DNA of 64,000 nt from Trichoplusia ni (lineage: Eukaryota > Arthropoda > Insecta > Lepidoptera > Noctuidae), in assembly GCF_003590095.1 (NCBI RefSeq), contig NC_039478.1, positions 10,292,001 to 10,356,000 of the forward strand, read 5' to 3'. Numbering within the stretch: the first letter of the stretch is position 1; every line of letters starts with the position of its first letter. Positions 21,396 to 32,199 of the stretch are shown here, in pieces. A program made the position numbers and the translations under genes. The notes under the pieces were generated by a model that made no database searches, had not been told where the DNA came from, and saw nothing but the letters and a program-made list of their open reading frames with translations.

Positions 21396-21692
21396 TACTG
21401 TGGCATCGCTGTCTATCTATCCGTATGTCTGTCACCAGACTGTAACTCATAAACTGTGATAACTAACCAGATGATGTGTTTATGCTGCTGCTATGACTAT
21501 AAATACTTAAAATAAAGATCGAGGCAAAGCAACGGTTGTTACAGCTATACGGTTTTAGGTTAAAGTCATAGAATTGCTGATTTCACCGTTTTTTTTGTAT
21601 TTTTACCTCGTATCAACATTGCAATACCAGATACAAAAAAATAAATAAACAAAAAATAGGTAAAACAGATGCTAGTAAGTGCAAACACTGAC

Positions 21693-21842
21693 CCTTTCCG
21701 TTGGGCGTCACCGAATATGAGTTATGATCTGACCAGAGGGCAGTAACTGCCTTCCATTGTCCGGCGATTAGCAATTGATCCCACATCTGAACGATTCTAT
21801 TGTGCTTAAGGCTTGGATATTTCGTGGATGTGTATTGCTTAA
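21693..21842 (-). CDS. Candidate isolated coding exon, product unknown
   Basis: On the minus strand the acceptor TGCCATTCAG and the donor G|GTCAGT bound 150 nt, phase 1 at both ends, giving about 49 residues without a stop. The peptide includes IVQMWDQLLIAGQWKAVTAL and ends in SYSVTPNGKG; the three Trp and balanced composition are unlike chance frames here. I do not recognise it. Its entry phase would accept the possible signal-peptide exon at 58673-58727, but 37 kb lies between them, so this link is speculation. Confidence 0.35.
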
Positions 21843-22251
21843 CTGAATGGCAGATTTTCATACGATTATCTGTTATTTATGGGTTATGCAATGATATTGG
21901 TTTGATCGATGATGGATTTTGGGATGGAGAACTGTTGTCATGATAGTAAGAAGTTGAAATGATGGGACAAATTTGATGATAGGAAAGATTTTGCTGTTAA
22001 AGATGAAGTTTTTTCGACAGAACTTTCTGTTGAATATGAATTTTTCTAAATTAATATGTGAATATTTCTATTTATGTCCTTAGAATAGAATAGAATAGGT
22101 TTTTATTTGCAAAGACAGTAGGTTTAACAAAATATTGATGGTTACAGTTTTTCAGAACCTTATACAACCTAAAAAACTAACCTTAAAAATTAGGCATGCA
22201 AATTTTAAATTTATTATACTAACATTATTTACAATTAATTTTACATCTGTT

Positions 22252-22445
22252 TTAAATTTGACTCCCGTGTTAAGGAACTTAATAAATTTGCGTCGCGGGG
22301 TATTTTCAAACATTCTAGTCTCATGCACAAATACATCCAGATAAAAAAAGATCTGCCACATAAATGCTTGTACATTGCAGTGATTGAACCCGCGACACGT
22401 CACACAGTGGTTTTGGCGTTTAACCATGCCAGTCGGCTATCCAAA
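22252..22445 (-). repeat. tRNA-derived SINE (family A)
   Basis: Antisense copy. TAAATTTGCGTCGCGGGG is the tail, AAACATTCTAGTCTCATGC the body, TGATTGAACCCGCGACACG the B box, and CATGCCAGTCGGCTATCC the A box. The 91-codon minus frame over it is not a gene. Confidence 0.75.
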
Positions 22446-23007
22446 CAAGGTTGTAACAAACAAGCAAACAAGGTTGTTCAGATTTTTTTTCAACTATAAG
22501 TTATGAGTAATAATGAGTTCATTAAAAACGGATATGAGATATATTCATTATTATTATTTATCACTGCTAATTGAATCATTACGTGGGATAAGAATACAAA
22601 ATTATAGAAAAAATATTAAGATACGGAACTGACAACGTAATCTCTTTTTTATCGTGTAGTGAGTAATAAATCACAAAATGGTTTATTTTAGGGATTAATA
22701 CTAAGACCAACAGTTAAGATAAAAAAAAAACAGAAGTAAATAATAGTTTTTATACGAATTGCTTATTTTTTAAAGATACAAATGACTTTTACAACTCACA
22801 AAATCAACAAACAACAATTTAAAGACCACTTAAATTATAATCTTGTCTCACTATAACATATTATGTCAGTTTTGTATATTTGTGCCTAACTCGTTTGAAA
22901 CATTGATTCGATTGATTGAGTCTGTCTCGGCGTAAAACTGCTTAAAAATAAAATTCTCGCAACAATAAATTATTTTTTGTTCGAATAACAATATAAACTG
23001 GTCCCAA
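22446..23007. other. Non-coding AT-rich stretch
   Basis: Low-complexity AT sequence between a SINE and the Helitron cluster. No feature recognised. Confidence 0.5.
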
Positions 23008-24172
23008 TCCAAACTAATATTATAAATGCGAAAGTAACTCTGTCTGTCTGTCTTTCTGTCTGTCTGTCTGTCTTTTCTTCACGCCTAAACTACTGAACCG
23101 ATTTGTGTGAAATTTGGTACAGACATAGTTTGAAACTTGAGAAAGGACATAGGATAGTTTTTATTACAAAAAATAAAAATAAAAAATAAAATTTATTACG
23201 GACATACTATATAATAGTGCCATCTATTGGTCAAATGTCGAGCTGTTCCTATGCTCCGTAGATAGATGGCGTTAATCGCGCAATGGTGTCATTACACGTG
23301 TTCGGTTCATGTTATTGTTTTAATTCATCGGAAAATCCATCAGAAAAATGTAAATAAACAGTAAAAAGGTGTAAAAAAAATAATATTAATATAATAAAAG
23401 TTTTACTACAAAGAAAATGCTCTAACGGAGTATAGATAATTCTATTAGTACTACGCGCAATGGTGTCGATCGTTACACGAGTTCGGTTCATGTTGTTTTA
23501 ATTCATCGGAAAAAAGTAAATAAATAGTAAAAAGGTATGAAAAAAATAGTAAAATAACATATAAAAAATATAATACTACTTTTAGTACAAAGAAAATGCC
23601 CGAACGGAGTATAGATAAATAATCCGAGTTGTCACTATGGTCGATAGATGGCGTTGGGATCGAAATAGATCGCGCTATGGTTTCGTTACACGCATTTGGT
23701 TGGGTATCGGCCGAGCGCTTCGGTACCGTCGTGGTAAAATTGTATTGTCGGTTGTATGGTCGTTTATGTGGATTGGTCCTGTTTCGTAAATTCTAAATTG
23801 GATCCGTTGTTTGATGTAGGTATGATCTCGAATATTAGTACTTAATTATTTTGTTTAGTAAAACTGTAATTCTAAGTTCGTTTTAAATTATTTAGTTTTA
23901 TTTAAGCTTGGTTGTTAAATAGGATAGGTTGTAATATAATTTCTTTTAAATTGTTATAAGTTCGTTTTTTTTTTATTCTTTAGTTTTAAGTTAGTTTTCA
24001 ACTTAAGTTCGGAAAGATTTTAATATTTCTTTAGTTTAAGTTCGTTTTTAAACTATTTTTTTCAATGACTAGAAAACGCAAGACCAATTTAGCACGTAGT
24101 TCTATGTGAGTAAAACCAAAAATCTGCCGGAAGTCACTGTTCCACGCGAACGAAGTCGCGGGCAAAAGCTAG
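23008..24172 (+). mobile_element. Non-autonomous Helitron, 1.17 kb
   Basis: Starts TCCAAACTAATATTATAAAT after an A and ends GTCGCGGGCAAAAGCTAG before a T. The 3' stem CGCGA...TCGCG sits just inside the end. It has a TGTC-repeat microsatellite at about 23041-23074 and two diverged direct repeats of about 170 bp (about 23277-23440 and 23456-23622). The last 45 bases match the 3' end of the autonomous element at 29583. No long frame. Confidence 0.8.
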
Positions 24173-24209
24173 TAGACTATATCATGATGACTCATCTAAA
24201 TATCTATAC

Positions 24210-24784
24210 TCTATACTAATATATAAAGCTGAAGAGTTTGTTTGTTTGTTTGTTTGTTTGAACGTGCTAATCTCAGGAACTACTGGTCCAAATTGAAAAA
24301 ATATTTTTGTGTTGAAAAGTCCATTCATCAAGGAAGGCTTTAGGCTATAAACCATCACGCTGCGACTAATAGGAGCGAAGATACAATGGAAAATGTAAAA
24401 AAAAACAGGGCAGGTATGAATCATAACTTATATCTTCTACCCACGGGGACGAAGTCGCGGGCAACAGCTATATTTAATATACCGTTAATTAAAAATACAA
24501 ATCTATACTAATATATAAAGCTGAAGAGTTTGTTTGTTTGTTTGAACGCGCTAATCTCAGGAACCACTGGTCCAAATTGAAAAATTATTTTTGTGTTGAA
24601 TAGACCATTCATCAAGGAAGGCTTTAGGCTATAAACCATCACGCTGCGACTAATAGGAGCGAAAATACAATGGAAAATGTAAAAAAAACAGGGCAGGTAT
24701 GAATCATAACTTATATCTTCCACCCACGGGGACGAAGTCGCGGGCAACAGCTATATTTAATACACCGTTAATTAAAAATACAAA
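24210..24784 (+). mobile_element. Tandem pair of short Helitron units with broken 3' end (CTAT)
   Basis: Unit 1 is 24210-24501 (292 bp) and unit 2 is 24502-24784 (283 bp). Each holds a 250-bp-family Helitron from TCTATACTAATATATAAAG to GCGGGCAACAGCTA. The terminal G is missing, and both copies run on into the same 30-bp sequence TATTTAATA(T/C)ACCGTTAATT plus AAAAATACAAA. Unit 2 runs straight into the ATG of the Rep/helicase gene. The size difference comes from the GTTT repeat number. Confidence 0.85.
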
Positions 24785-25564
24785 ATGCCACCTAAAAAAC
24801 GACCATCTTTATCTCGAAATTCGAGAGATGCTAAGAGGATGAGAAATGCGCGTTCTCAAGAATCAGCAGAGGAAAAAGCACATCGGTTAAACTCTATGAG
24901 AGTTAGTGCCTCAACTTCTCGAGCCAATGCAAGCTCTCCAGAGAGAGAGATGCGATTAGCAGCTGACAGAGCGAGACGAGCTACATCACGTGCGTCTCAA
25001 AGCTTTTCTCAACGAGAACTTAGGCTTACTATTGACCGAGAACAACATGTGTTATCCCGAGAAGCTGAAACTGCTTCACAACGAGAACTACGGCTCTCAG
25101 CTGACCGAGAACGTCATACATTGTTTCGTGAGTCAGAAACCTTCACTGAAAGGGAACTACGGCTTACAGCTGATCGCGAACATCATATTTTATCTCGAGA
25201 ATTGACAAATGATAGGGTGCAGCATAATATTATTCGATCTCTTGAAGATGAACATGAGCATGTACAACGAATAGAGTGGGTACGTGAACATTACAATTCT
25301 TTGAAACAAGATCGATTAATAAGTTTGTCTAATGAAAGATTAAGAATCGAAAATATTCGGTCTCTTGAAACGGACGAACAGCGAGAGGCCCGTCTTACCT
25401 CAGACAGATTTCGACATAGTCTAAATAACTTAGATTTACACATAGATGATCAATCTAGAATTTCGGTGGCGTGGTCCGACAAATATAAAAGTGGGTTTGC
25501 TTATATCCTTGCAATTGATTACAGATCATCTTCTTTAATGGGCAATAGTATGTGTTCTTTGTAA
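24785..25564 (+). pseudogene. Helitron protein N-terminal region with 23-residue repeats
   Basis: 259 codons. It starts with a basic MPPKKRPSLSRNSRDAKR segment. From about residue 55 to 145, consecutive units of 21-23 residues follow a shared plan with RELRL, ADRE, H and SRE at fixed places (clearest at 25000-25205). It is very rich in R, E and S and predicted helical. The frame stops just before the Cys-rich patch (VLCNASKWS, GFCCSGGK), which continues in another frame to about 25620. Confidence 0.85.
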
Positions 25565-25645
25565 TGCTTCAAAGTGGAGTAAGGAGTCGGCTGGTTTCTG
25601 TTGTTCTGGAGGCAAAATAAATGCGTATAATAAATTGCGTTTCAA

Positions 25646-27823
25646 ATGACATCCTTTGGTGCTCAACAAATCTCAAAAGGTTCTTTCATGCCTACTTTTA
25701 AGGTACAAGGTCATGTTTACCATTTGATAGGATCCCTTTTGCCTGAAGACCAACCTAAGTTTCTTCGAATATATTTCGTATCCGACTACAACGAACAGTC
25801 GAATATAAGAAATCAATATTTCCCGAATTTAATATTGAACTAATTTCACAACTTCAAGACATGTTGCATCAGGTTAATTCATATGTATGCAGTTTTAAAT
25901 CGGCACTAGAAGCTCTTCCTCGATATGATGATAGCAATTATAAAATTGTTATAAATGCCGATAGGCGTCCAACTCAGGAACATCCTAGGCGTTATAATGC
26001 TCCATCCACAAATGAAGTTGCTGTGGTATTGGTCGACCAAGAATGTGATAGGCGTGATATTGTTATCCGGTCCAGAGACAATCGTTTGCAACGTATTTAC
26101 GAAACCTACAGGGCTTATGACAGTTTGCAATATCGTCTGATATGTTGTCGAGGGGAAGATGGTTATTATACCAAACTGATCCGCATACAGGTGCACCTAA
26201 TTATAATAAAAAGATTTCATGCCTTCAATTTTATTGTTACCACTTGCAAGTGAGGCGGAATAGGTTTGTATACTTTCAACGTTTTCGTGGCTTCTTCAAT
26301 CAGTTTATTGTTGACATGTACGCAAAAATTGAAACCGAAAGGTTAGTTTATTTACGATCTAATCAAAGGCAGCTACGCGCTGAAGAATACGTACACCTTC
26401 GCGACGCCATGCAGCAAGATAATGATACGGTGAATATGGGCCGTTTAGTTATTTTACCCTCTTTTTTACTGATGGTCCACGGTACATGCACGAACGTACT
26501 CAAGATGCTTTTTGTTACGTAAGAAAATATGGACGTCCCGACTTATTTATTACAGTAACTACCAATTCTAAGTGGGATGAAATCACTCGGGAGCTTCTTG
26601 AAGGTCAAGCACCGCATGAACGCCATGATATCATCGCAAGAGTTTTTCATTTAAAATTAAAATTAATGATAGATCTACTTACCAAAGATAACATTTTTGG
26701 AGAAGTATTGTGTTATATGTATAGTATTGAATGGCAAAAACGCGGCTTACCTCACGCACATATCCTGCTATGGGTAAAAGATGAGGTTCGACCTAATGAT
26801 GTAGACAGTTTAATCAGTGCTGAAATTCCAAGTCCGATTGCAGATCGCGTGCTATACGACATTGTTAAAACCCATATGATACATGGTCCATGTGGTGCAT
26901 TTAACGGGAATCCTACTTGCATGCAAGACGGTCGTTGCACTAAAAGATATCCAAAATGCTAAGTGGATGAAACTGTAACAGGACATGATGGATACCCATT
27001 ATATCGTCGTCGTTGAAGAGACAATGGTGGTTTTACTGTTGAAAAACGAGTGTCTAGACAACAGGTAACTTTAGATAATAGGTGGGGCGTTCCGTATTCG
27101 CCTGTGTTGTCTAGAACATTTCAAACTCACATAAATGTTGAAATGTGTAATAGTGTAGAGTCAATAAAATATATTTGTAAGTACATTAATAAGGGCAGTG
27201 ACCACGCTACATTTGCGTTGAGAAATGAACATAATGAAATTACTAGATTTCAGTCAGGCAGATATATTAGTTCTTCAGAAGCTGTGCGGCGGATCTTAAG
27301 TTTCAACATTCACGAAAGATATCCACCTGTGACTCATCTAGATGTTCATCTTGAAGGCGGTCAACGTATATATTTCAACGCCGAAAATGTTACAGAACGA
27401 TTAGAGAACCCTACACAAACAACTTTATTAGCATTCTTTCGACTTTGCCAAACTGATGATTTTGCAAAATCTCTTTTGTATGAGGAAGTTCCATCGTATT
27501 ATACCTACAATAAGCAACGAGGTGTCTTTAATCGGAGACGCCGTGGCAGGCCTGTAGGTGGCGAGTCAGGTATTTTCACAGAACATGTTCTTGGTAGAGT
27601 GTATACCGTTCATCCTAACAACGCTGAGTGTTTCTATTTGCGATTATTGTTACACACAGTGCGAGGACCAACCTCATTTATAGATTTTAGAAAAGCTTGC
27701 CAAGCGCGTCATTTGCTTGAAAATGATCAGCATTGGGATGACGCTTTAGCAGAATCCTGTATTAGTGATAATCAACGATGGTTACCCCATTTATTTGTAA
27801 CATTACTAACATTTTGTAATTAG
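25646..27823 (+). pseudogene. Helitron Rep (HUH endonuclease) region
   Basis: Contains FKVQGHVYHLIGSLLP, the RPDLFITVT segment, and the metal-binding two-histidine motif LPHAHILLW (codons HAH at 26753-26761). CTKRYPK follows, then the catalytic two-tyrosine motif YICKYINKG with Tyr codons at 27170 and 27182. Both catalytic motifs look intact, although stops at 26960 and 27014 separate them. The region ends at the TAG at 27821. Confidence 0.88.
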
Positions 27824-29437
27824 TCAGATGCTATACAATTATGGGAAAAATATAAAGAAAAACTTGCAGAAGACTTTCTTAGGAATATATCTCACAATGA
27901 TGAAGGCACAACTAATGATAACGTCCGTGATCTTGCTATAAATCAGTGTTTATTGGCTCTTCAGGATGACTTAACAGCAGTAGGCGGTAAATTACTATGT
28001 GAATATGGTTTGCCAAAATTGCCAACACCAACCTCAGTTGGAGACGTTACTAAAAGGGAATATTCCGCAGAGATTGGTTACAACCCAATGGAACTGCTGA
28101 CGATATTAGAAAGCGGTGTCCCAATGATGACTGCAGAACAACGTTCAGTCTATGATCGCATGTGCGAGAGTGTTCAAAATAATTTGGGGACAATATGGTT
28201 ACTAAATTAATATTAGCTTCCGTTCGAAACCAGGGTAAAATTGCTCTTGCCGTGGCTTCATTAGGGATAGCTGCAACATTGCTACCAGGAGGTAAAACTG
28301 CTCACACTATGTTTAAAATACCAATTGATTTAGATCGCACGGAAAGTCCAGCCTGTAGTATTTCAAGCAATAGCGACAAAGCTAAGGTATGCGCGAGTGT
28401 AATTTAATCATATGGGATGAGTGTACGATGGCCCATCGAAAAGGAGTAGAAGCGGTAGACAGAACTTTAAGGGATATAAAACAAAATGATCGACCAATGG
28501 GCGGTATCACGGTTTTATTTTGTGGTGATTTCCGACAAACCTTACCGGTAATACTACGGGGAACCCGAGCTGATGAGGTTAGGGCTTGCCTGAAAAGCTC
28601 TTACTTGTGGCGTGATATACAATCGATGCATTTAACTATAAACATGCGAGTGAGAACTGGAGATAATCCAGATAATAGTCAATTTTCTAATACATTATTA
28701 AAGATTGGTGGAGGTACCTATCCACAACTACACCAAGGAAAACTTATTTTGACGCCTGAATTATGTTGTATAGTTCAATCTCAAACACATCTGATATCGT
28801 CGGTTTACGGTGACAAATATATTAAATAGGGACAATACTTGGCTCAGCGAAAGATCCATTTTAACTCCTCGCAATGATCAGGCATTTGAGATTAATAACA
28901 AAATACTGTCAAATCTACAAGGGGAAAGCAAAGTTTATAGATCAATAAATAGAATGGTCGATGAACAAGAAGCCACTAATTACCTACCCGCGGGAATTCT
29001 TAAATTCTTTAAATATGCCCGGACTTCCTTCTCATGAAATTTGTTTAAAAATTGGCATTCCGATTATTCTACTCCGAAATTTAAGACCACCACAACTTTG
29101 CAATGGAACTCGACTGAAAGTAACCCAGTTGCAACAAAATATAATCGACGCTCAAATTGTAACAGGTTGCGGTGCAGGAGAAACCGTCTTTATTCCCAGA
29201 ATACCCATTATACCAAATAATTTTCCGTTCCAATTTAAAAGAACGCAATTCCCGGTATCGGTGTGTTATGCAATGACAACTAATAAAGCTCAAGGGCAGA
29301 CTCTTCGTGTTGCCGGAGTAGATCTCGGTGTCAGTTGTTTCTCGCATGGTCAGTTATACGTTGCTCTTTCCCGTGTTAGCAGTTCTAGAAATCTTTATGT
29401 TCACGTGCCGGACGCAACAACTTCCAATATAGTTTAA
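27824..29437 (+). pseudogene. Helitron Pif1-like helicase region, P-loop deleted
   Basis: After LLCEYGLPKLP the Walker A sequence (normally GGTGKT) is absent: NNLGTIW at about 28194 runs into TKLILASVRNQGKIALAVAS. Later motifs are present: LPGGKTAH, Walker B IIWDECTMAH (about 28407), VLFCGDFRQTLPVI (about 28518), NMR (about 28641), YAMTTNKAQGQT (about 29268) and HGQLYVALSRVSS (about 29346). Frames change near 28395, 28805 and 29000. Ends at the TAA at 29435. Confidence 0.88.
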
Positions 29438-29583
29438 GCCTCATGTAAATGTGATCTAAACAATATTACCAATACATTAACTTAATAACAGAAGGAGTCA
29501 CACGCTAACAGATTCGCGGACACAGCTATCTTTTCTGCCGAAAGTCGCTATTACACGCGAACGAAGTCGCGGGCAAAAGCTAG
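29438..29583 (+). mobile_element. 3' end of the autonomous Helitron
   Basis: After the helicase stop, 146 bases lead to CACGCGAACGAAGTCGCGGG and GCAAAAGCTAG at 29583, followed by T. CGCGA (29556 region) pairs with TCGCG as the terminal hairpin. The end is the same type as at 24172. Confidence 0.8.
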
Positions 29584-29874
29584 TAAATAATAAAAATCTA
29601 ATTTTGTTACGGTTTAATAATAAAGATACAATTTTGTCGTCAAAACCAGTTTATAAAGATTGATTCATTTTTAAAAATTAAGTGTCATAGAATAAATTAC
29701 ATATTAACAGAATGGCCTGTAACTAGATTTTTGTCTCTTAAAATTTTAAAGTCTGATTAAAAATCTGTAGTCCGTTCAACAATATTATGACAGTAATAAC
29801 CATTACCTTACTTTTGGTATGTTTAAACAATTTCATCTCAATCACATCTAACTTAAAATTCAACTGCCTATTTG

Positions 29875-29985
29875 GATCTTGAGACACAACCCAGTGACGA
29901 AAGGACAGATAAATAGTTGATAGTGGTATTTCAGTAATGGCGTTCTGTTTCTCTTTGAGTACGGTACCCAAAAAAATGATAAATT
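29875..29985 (+). repeat. Interspersed repeat R, 3' part
   Basis: ATCTTGAGACACAACCCAGTGACGAAAGGAC...TTTCAGTAATGGCGTTCTGTTTCTCTTTGAGTACGG matches the R 3' region in order. Near 30 kb no gene is seen. Confidence 0.55.
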
Positions 29986-30336
29986 TAGAAAGAATATAAG
30001 CCAATCGAACAAGATAACTTCAAATTTTTGGTTTTACTCAATCATATCTACCTCTAATTTTATAACTTCAAAACACAGTAAATAACAACAATTCTTGTAA
30101 ACAAGACATCTTAATAAAAGCGTGGAACCCAATCTTGATCCCTATTACCATATAGACGTCTTATTTTTTAAATCAATTCACGTAGGATGGCGTTGAGTGT
30201 ACCTGCGATGATTGAAAAGGGTTTGGCATACTGCCTTTAATAACTTACCAGGTGCGAGAGGCACTTCAGCCAGAAAATTCGGGAGATCGGGATGAGATCT
30301 TGGATGTCGTTTGAAAAAATTGTGATGCGCAAAAGA

Positions 30337-30420
30337 CTGTCAAGGTGGTCTAGTGGATAGTGGCCGTGACTGCTGTGCTGGAGGTCGAGAGTTCGAATCT
30401 CACTCTGGATTTTATTTTTT
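30337..30420 (+). repeat. tRNA-derived SINE head (family B)
   Basis: GGTGGTCTAGTGGATAGTGG (A box) and GAGAGTTCGAATCTC (B box) with TGACTGCTGTGCTGGAGGTC between. The acceptor ends do not pair, so it is not a functional tRNA. Related heads are at 40478-40605 and 43455-43625. Confidence 0.65.
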
Positions 30421-30522
30421 GTGATTAGCAAGATCATTTTTTTCTGGGTCTGCGAGTTAGTGATGTATAATTTATGTATCTTTTTTTAATTATATTAATA
30501 TTACTTTTGTTTTTTTTTTTGC

Positions 30523-30678
30523 CGCCTTCACGAATGTTCAAGTCGCATACATAAAGACACCCAAACTGAGATCAAGTATTCGTGGATCACACAAATGCTT
30601 GTTCAACACAGTGATCGAACCCGCGACATGTCGCGCTCGGTGGGTGACGTCTTCCACTCGGCTATCCGTGCTGTCATC
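30523..30678 (-). repeat. tRNA-derived SINE (family A)
   Basis: Antisense copy. Body CACGAATGTTCAAGTCGCAT, then TGATCGAACCCGCGACATG (B box) and CCACTCGGCTATCCGTG (A box). Confidence 0.75.
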
Positions 30679-30969
30679 TTTTCTCCTGACACAAACACGG
30701 TGGGCAAAATATCTGAAGAATCTCTCTATCACACTCGCAATAACTACCTCCACATGAATCCGTCCATTAAAACAAAACATCAACACACTACTCACATTAG
30801 GTCGCTTCAATCAATCAGTTTCAAACAATCCACTGTTGAACGTAAGGACCTCAAAGTCCAGACAGGCTGTAATCAATTTATATTTAAGTCATCGAGGTGT
30901 TTCTAGCTTAGAGGTAGAGGAGTAACGTTATTTCACATTTTGCGGATGAAGAATTATACAATATGGCTG

Positions 30970-31300
30970 TAAGTTCTGTAGGGTAAAAAATGGAACCCTA
31001 TACATGAGGCAACGGTGTCTACACGTCTGAAAATAAGCGTTTTCTCATGAACCGTGATAGCTAGACACTTGAAATTTACAAAATATTTACCAACTATGAT
31101 TTTACAAACACTAAATTTTAATTATAAAGATTAGGGCCAAACACTGTTGTTACAGAAATAAAATTCTTGGATGGCAAATAAATTTGCTGTGTGAACCCTC
31201 TCGTTTTTTTTACAATCGACTTTTTTTCTTTTGCCTATTCGTACGGAACCCTCACTGTTGCGAGTCCGACTTGCTATTGACCAGTTTTTATTATACAGTT
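30970..31300 (-). repeat. Interspersed repeat R, near-complete
   Basis: Antisense. The head at 31300 is CAGTCGGACTCGCAACAGTG type (plus strand CACTGTTGCGAGTCCGACTT) with TACGGAACCC. The 3' region on the plus strand is TCATGAACCGTGATAGCTAG and a degenerate GGGTAAAAAATGGAACCC. About 330 bp from head to tail. Confidence 0.6.
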
Positions 31301-32199
31301 ATTAGCGTCGTTATTTTCGGTCCTATTCCAAGCAACCATCCCATGCATCCCACAGATTACCTACTAAACACTGTATATTTATATAATATGAGAAATCGTT
31401 GTCTGTCAGCGTTAATGAAGCCATCTATTATTGGACTAATTAATTGACAAATCCAAATCTTGGAATCATGTTTAATTAACTCATGACGTATATTATATTA
31501 TTGGTAATTGTATGTAGTTTGATTACGAATCTAAATATAATACTGAATTAAAATATTCTGGTAATCTCGTAAATAAATATGGAATAAACTAAACATTCTT
31601 CCCTGTCTTTGTATAGATCAAGTTTGCATTGATATATACCTAATTTCATTTTGAAATCTAGCATTTTGAGAGTTGCTTTCAAACTCAAACGGTACAGAGG
31701 ACATTTTTTGACAAGTTTCTATGAGTTCCACACAACTATAATGTTAACTATATTCAATTCTTTACACTTGATGCGAACTTCTCAGAAACCTCCAGCAACA
31801 CATACAAGAACAAGAAAAATCACGCTTAAATCATCAAAATTCAAACGCTCTTATTTATCTCAAATCTAAACATTCAATCATAGAATTTTCTCCAGTTCAA
31901 ACATTTGCTATTTTGCTTTGATCAGAATACCGCTAACTAATGAGCTTCCTAAAATTGATTAATTACCTATTAGCACTGCGAACCAATAGGCAATTAACCT
32001 TCCGTGTTTGGTATCATGAGTTCTCGAAGATTTACACGAGTGATTATTGCTGAAATCTGCTGTATAAATCTTCAATTTTACCCTTGTAATATAGAGGAAA
32101 TTAAAGGTCCGATACAGATTACAAAAAAATTGGGTATTTCTGTATACTTTGTCTTTTCAAATATTACTTGCATGAATGAGTTCAACAGTCTAAAAAATT

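Larger units (their letters stand above)
24785..29437 (+). pseudogene. Autonomous Helitron Rep/helicase gene, decayed
   Basis: Remnant of the single large Helitron protein: an N-terminal repeat region, a CCHC-like cysteine patch, a rolling-circle Rep (HUH) domain and a Pif1-like helicase. Helitron proteins nick and transfer one DNA strand and unwind it for rolling-circle transposition. The order is intact but the frame is broken. Frame changes occur near 25550, 25640, 25810, 26250, 26480, 28395, 28805 and 29000. In-frame stops are at 26960 (TAA), 27014 (TGA) and 27821 (TAG), and the helicase P-loop is deleted near 28197. Between the cysteine patch (GFCCSGGK) and MTSFGAQ some 40 residues usual in the family are also missing. 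The gene cannot make an active protein. ATG at 24785 is the family-typical start (MPPKKRPSLS). Confidence 0.93.

Noticed and set aside
23041..23074. TGTC tract as a possible CRISPR-like or regulatory array
   Set aside because: A simple microsatellite inside a Helitron 5' region, with no spacers.
24508..24747. A 60-80-codon frame starting MPATSSPWVEDISYD that recurs at many places (for example 48834-49073, 51123-51368, 42991-43191, 38887-39090)
   Set aside because: It is the antisense reading of the short Helitron family. It stays open because the copies are recent and similar. It spans the terminal hairpin and has no independent start context, so I do not regard it as a gene.
25906..26196. 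96-codon minus frame inside the Helitron gene
   Set aside because: Antisense shadow of the Helitron Rep region.
30337..30412. Possible functional tRNA gene (A and B boxes present)
   Set aside because: The acceptor-stem ends do not pair, and related heads with SINE bodies occur at 40478 and 43455.
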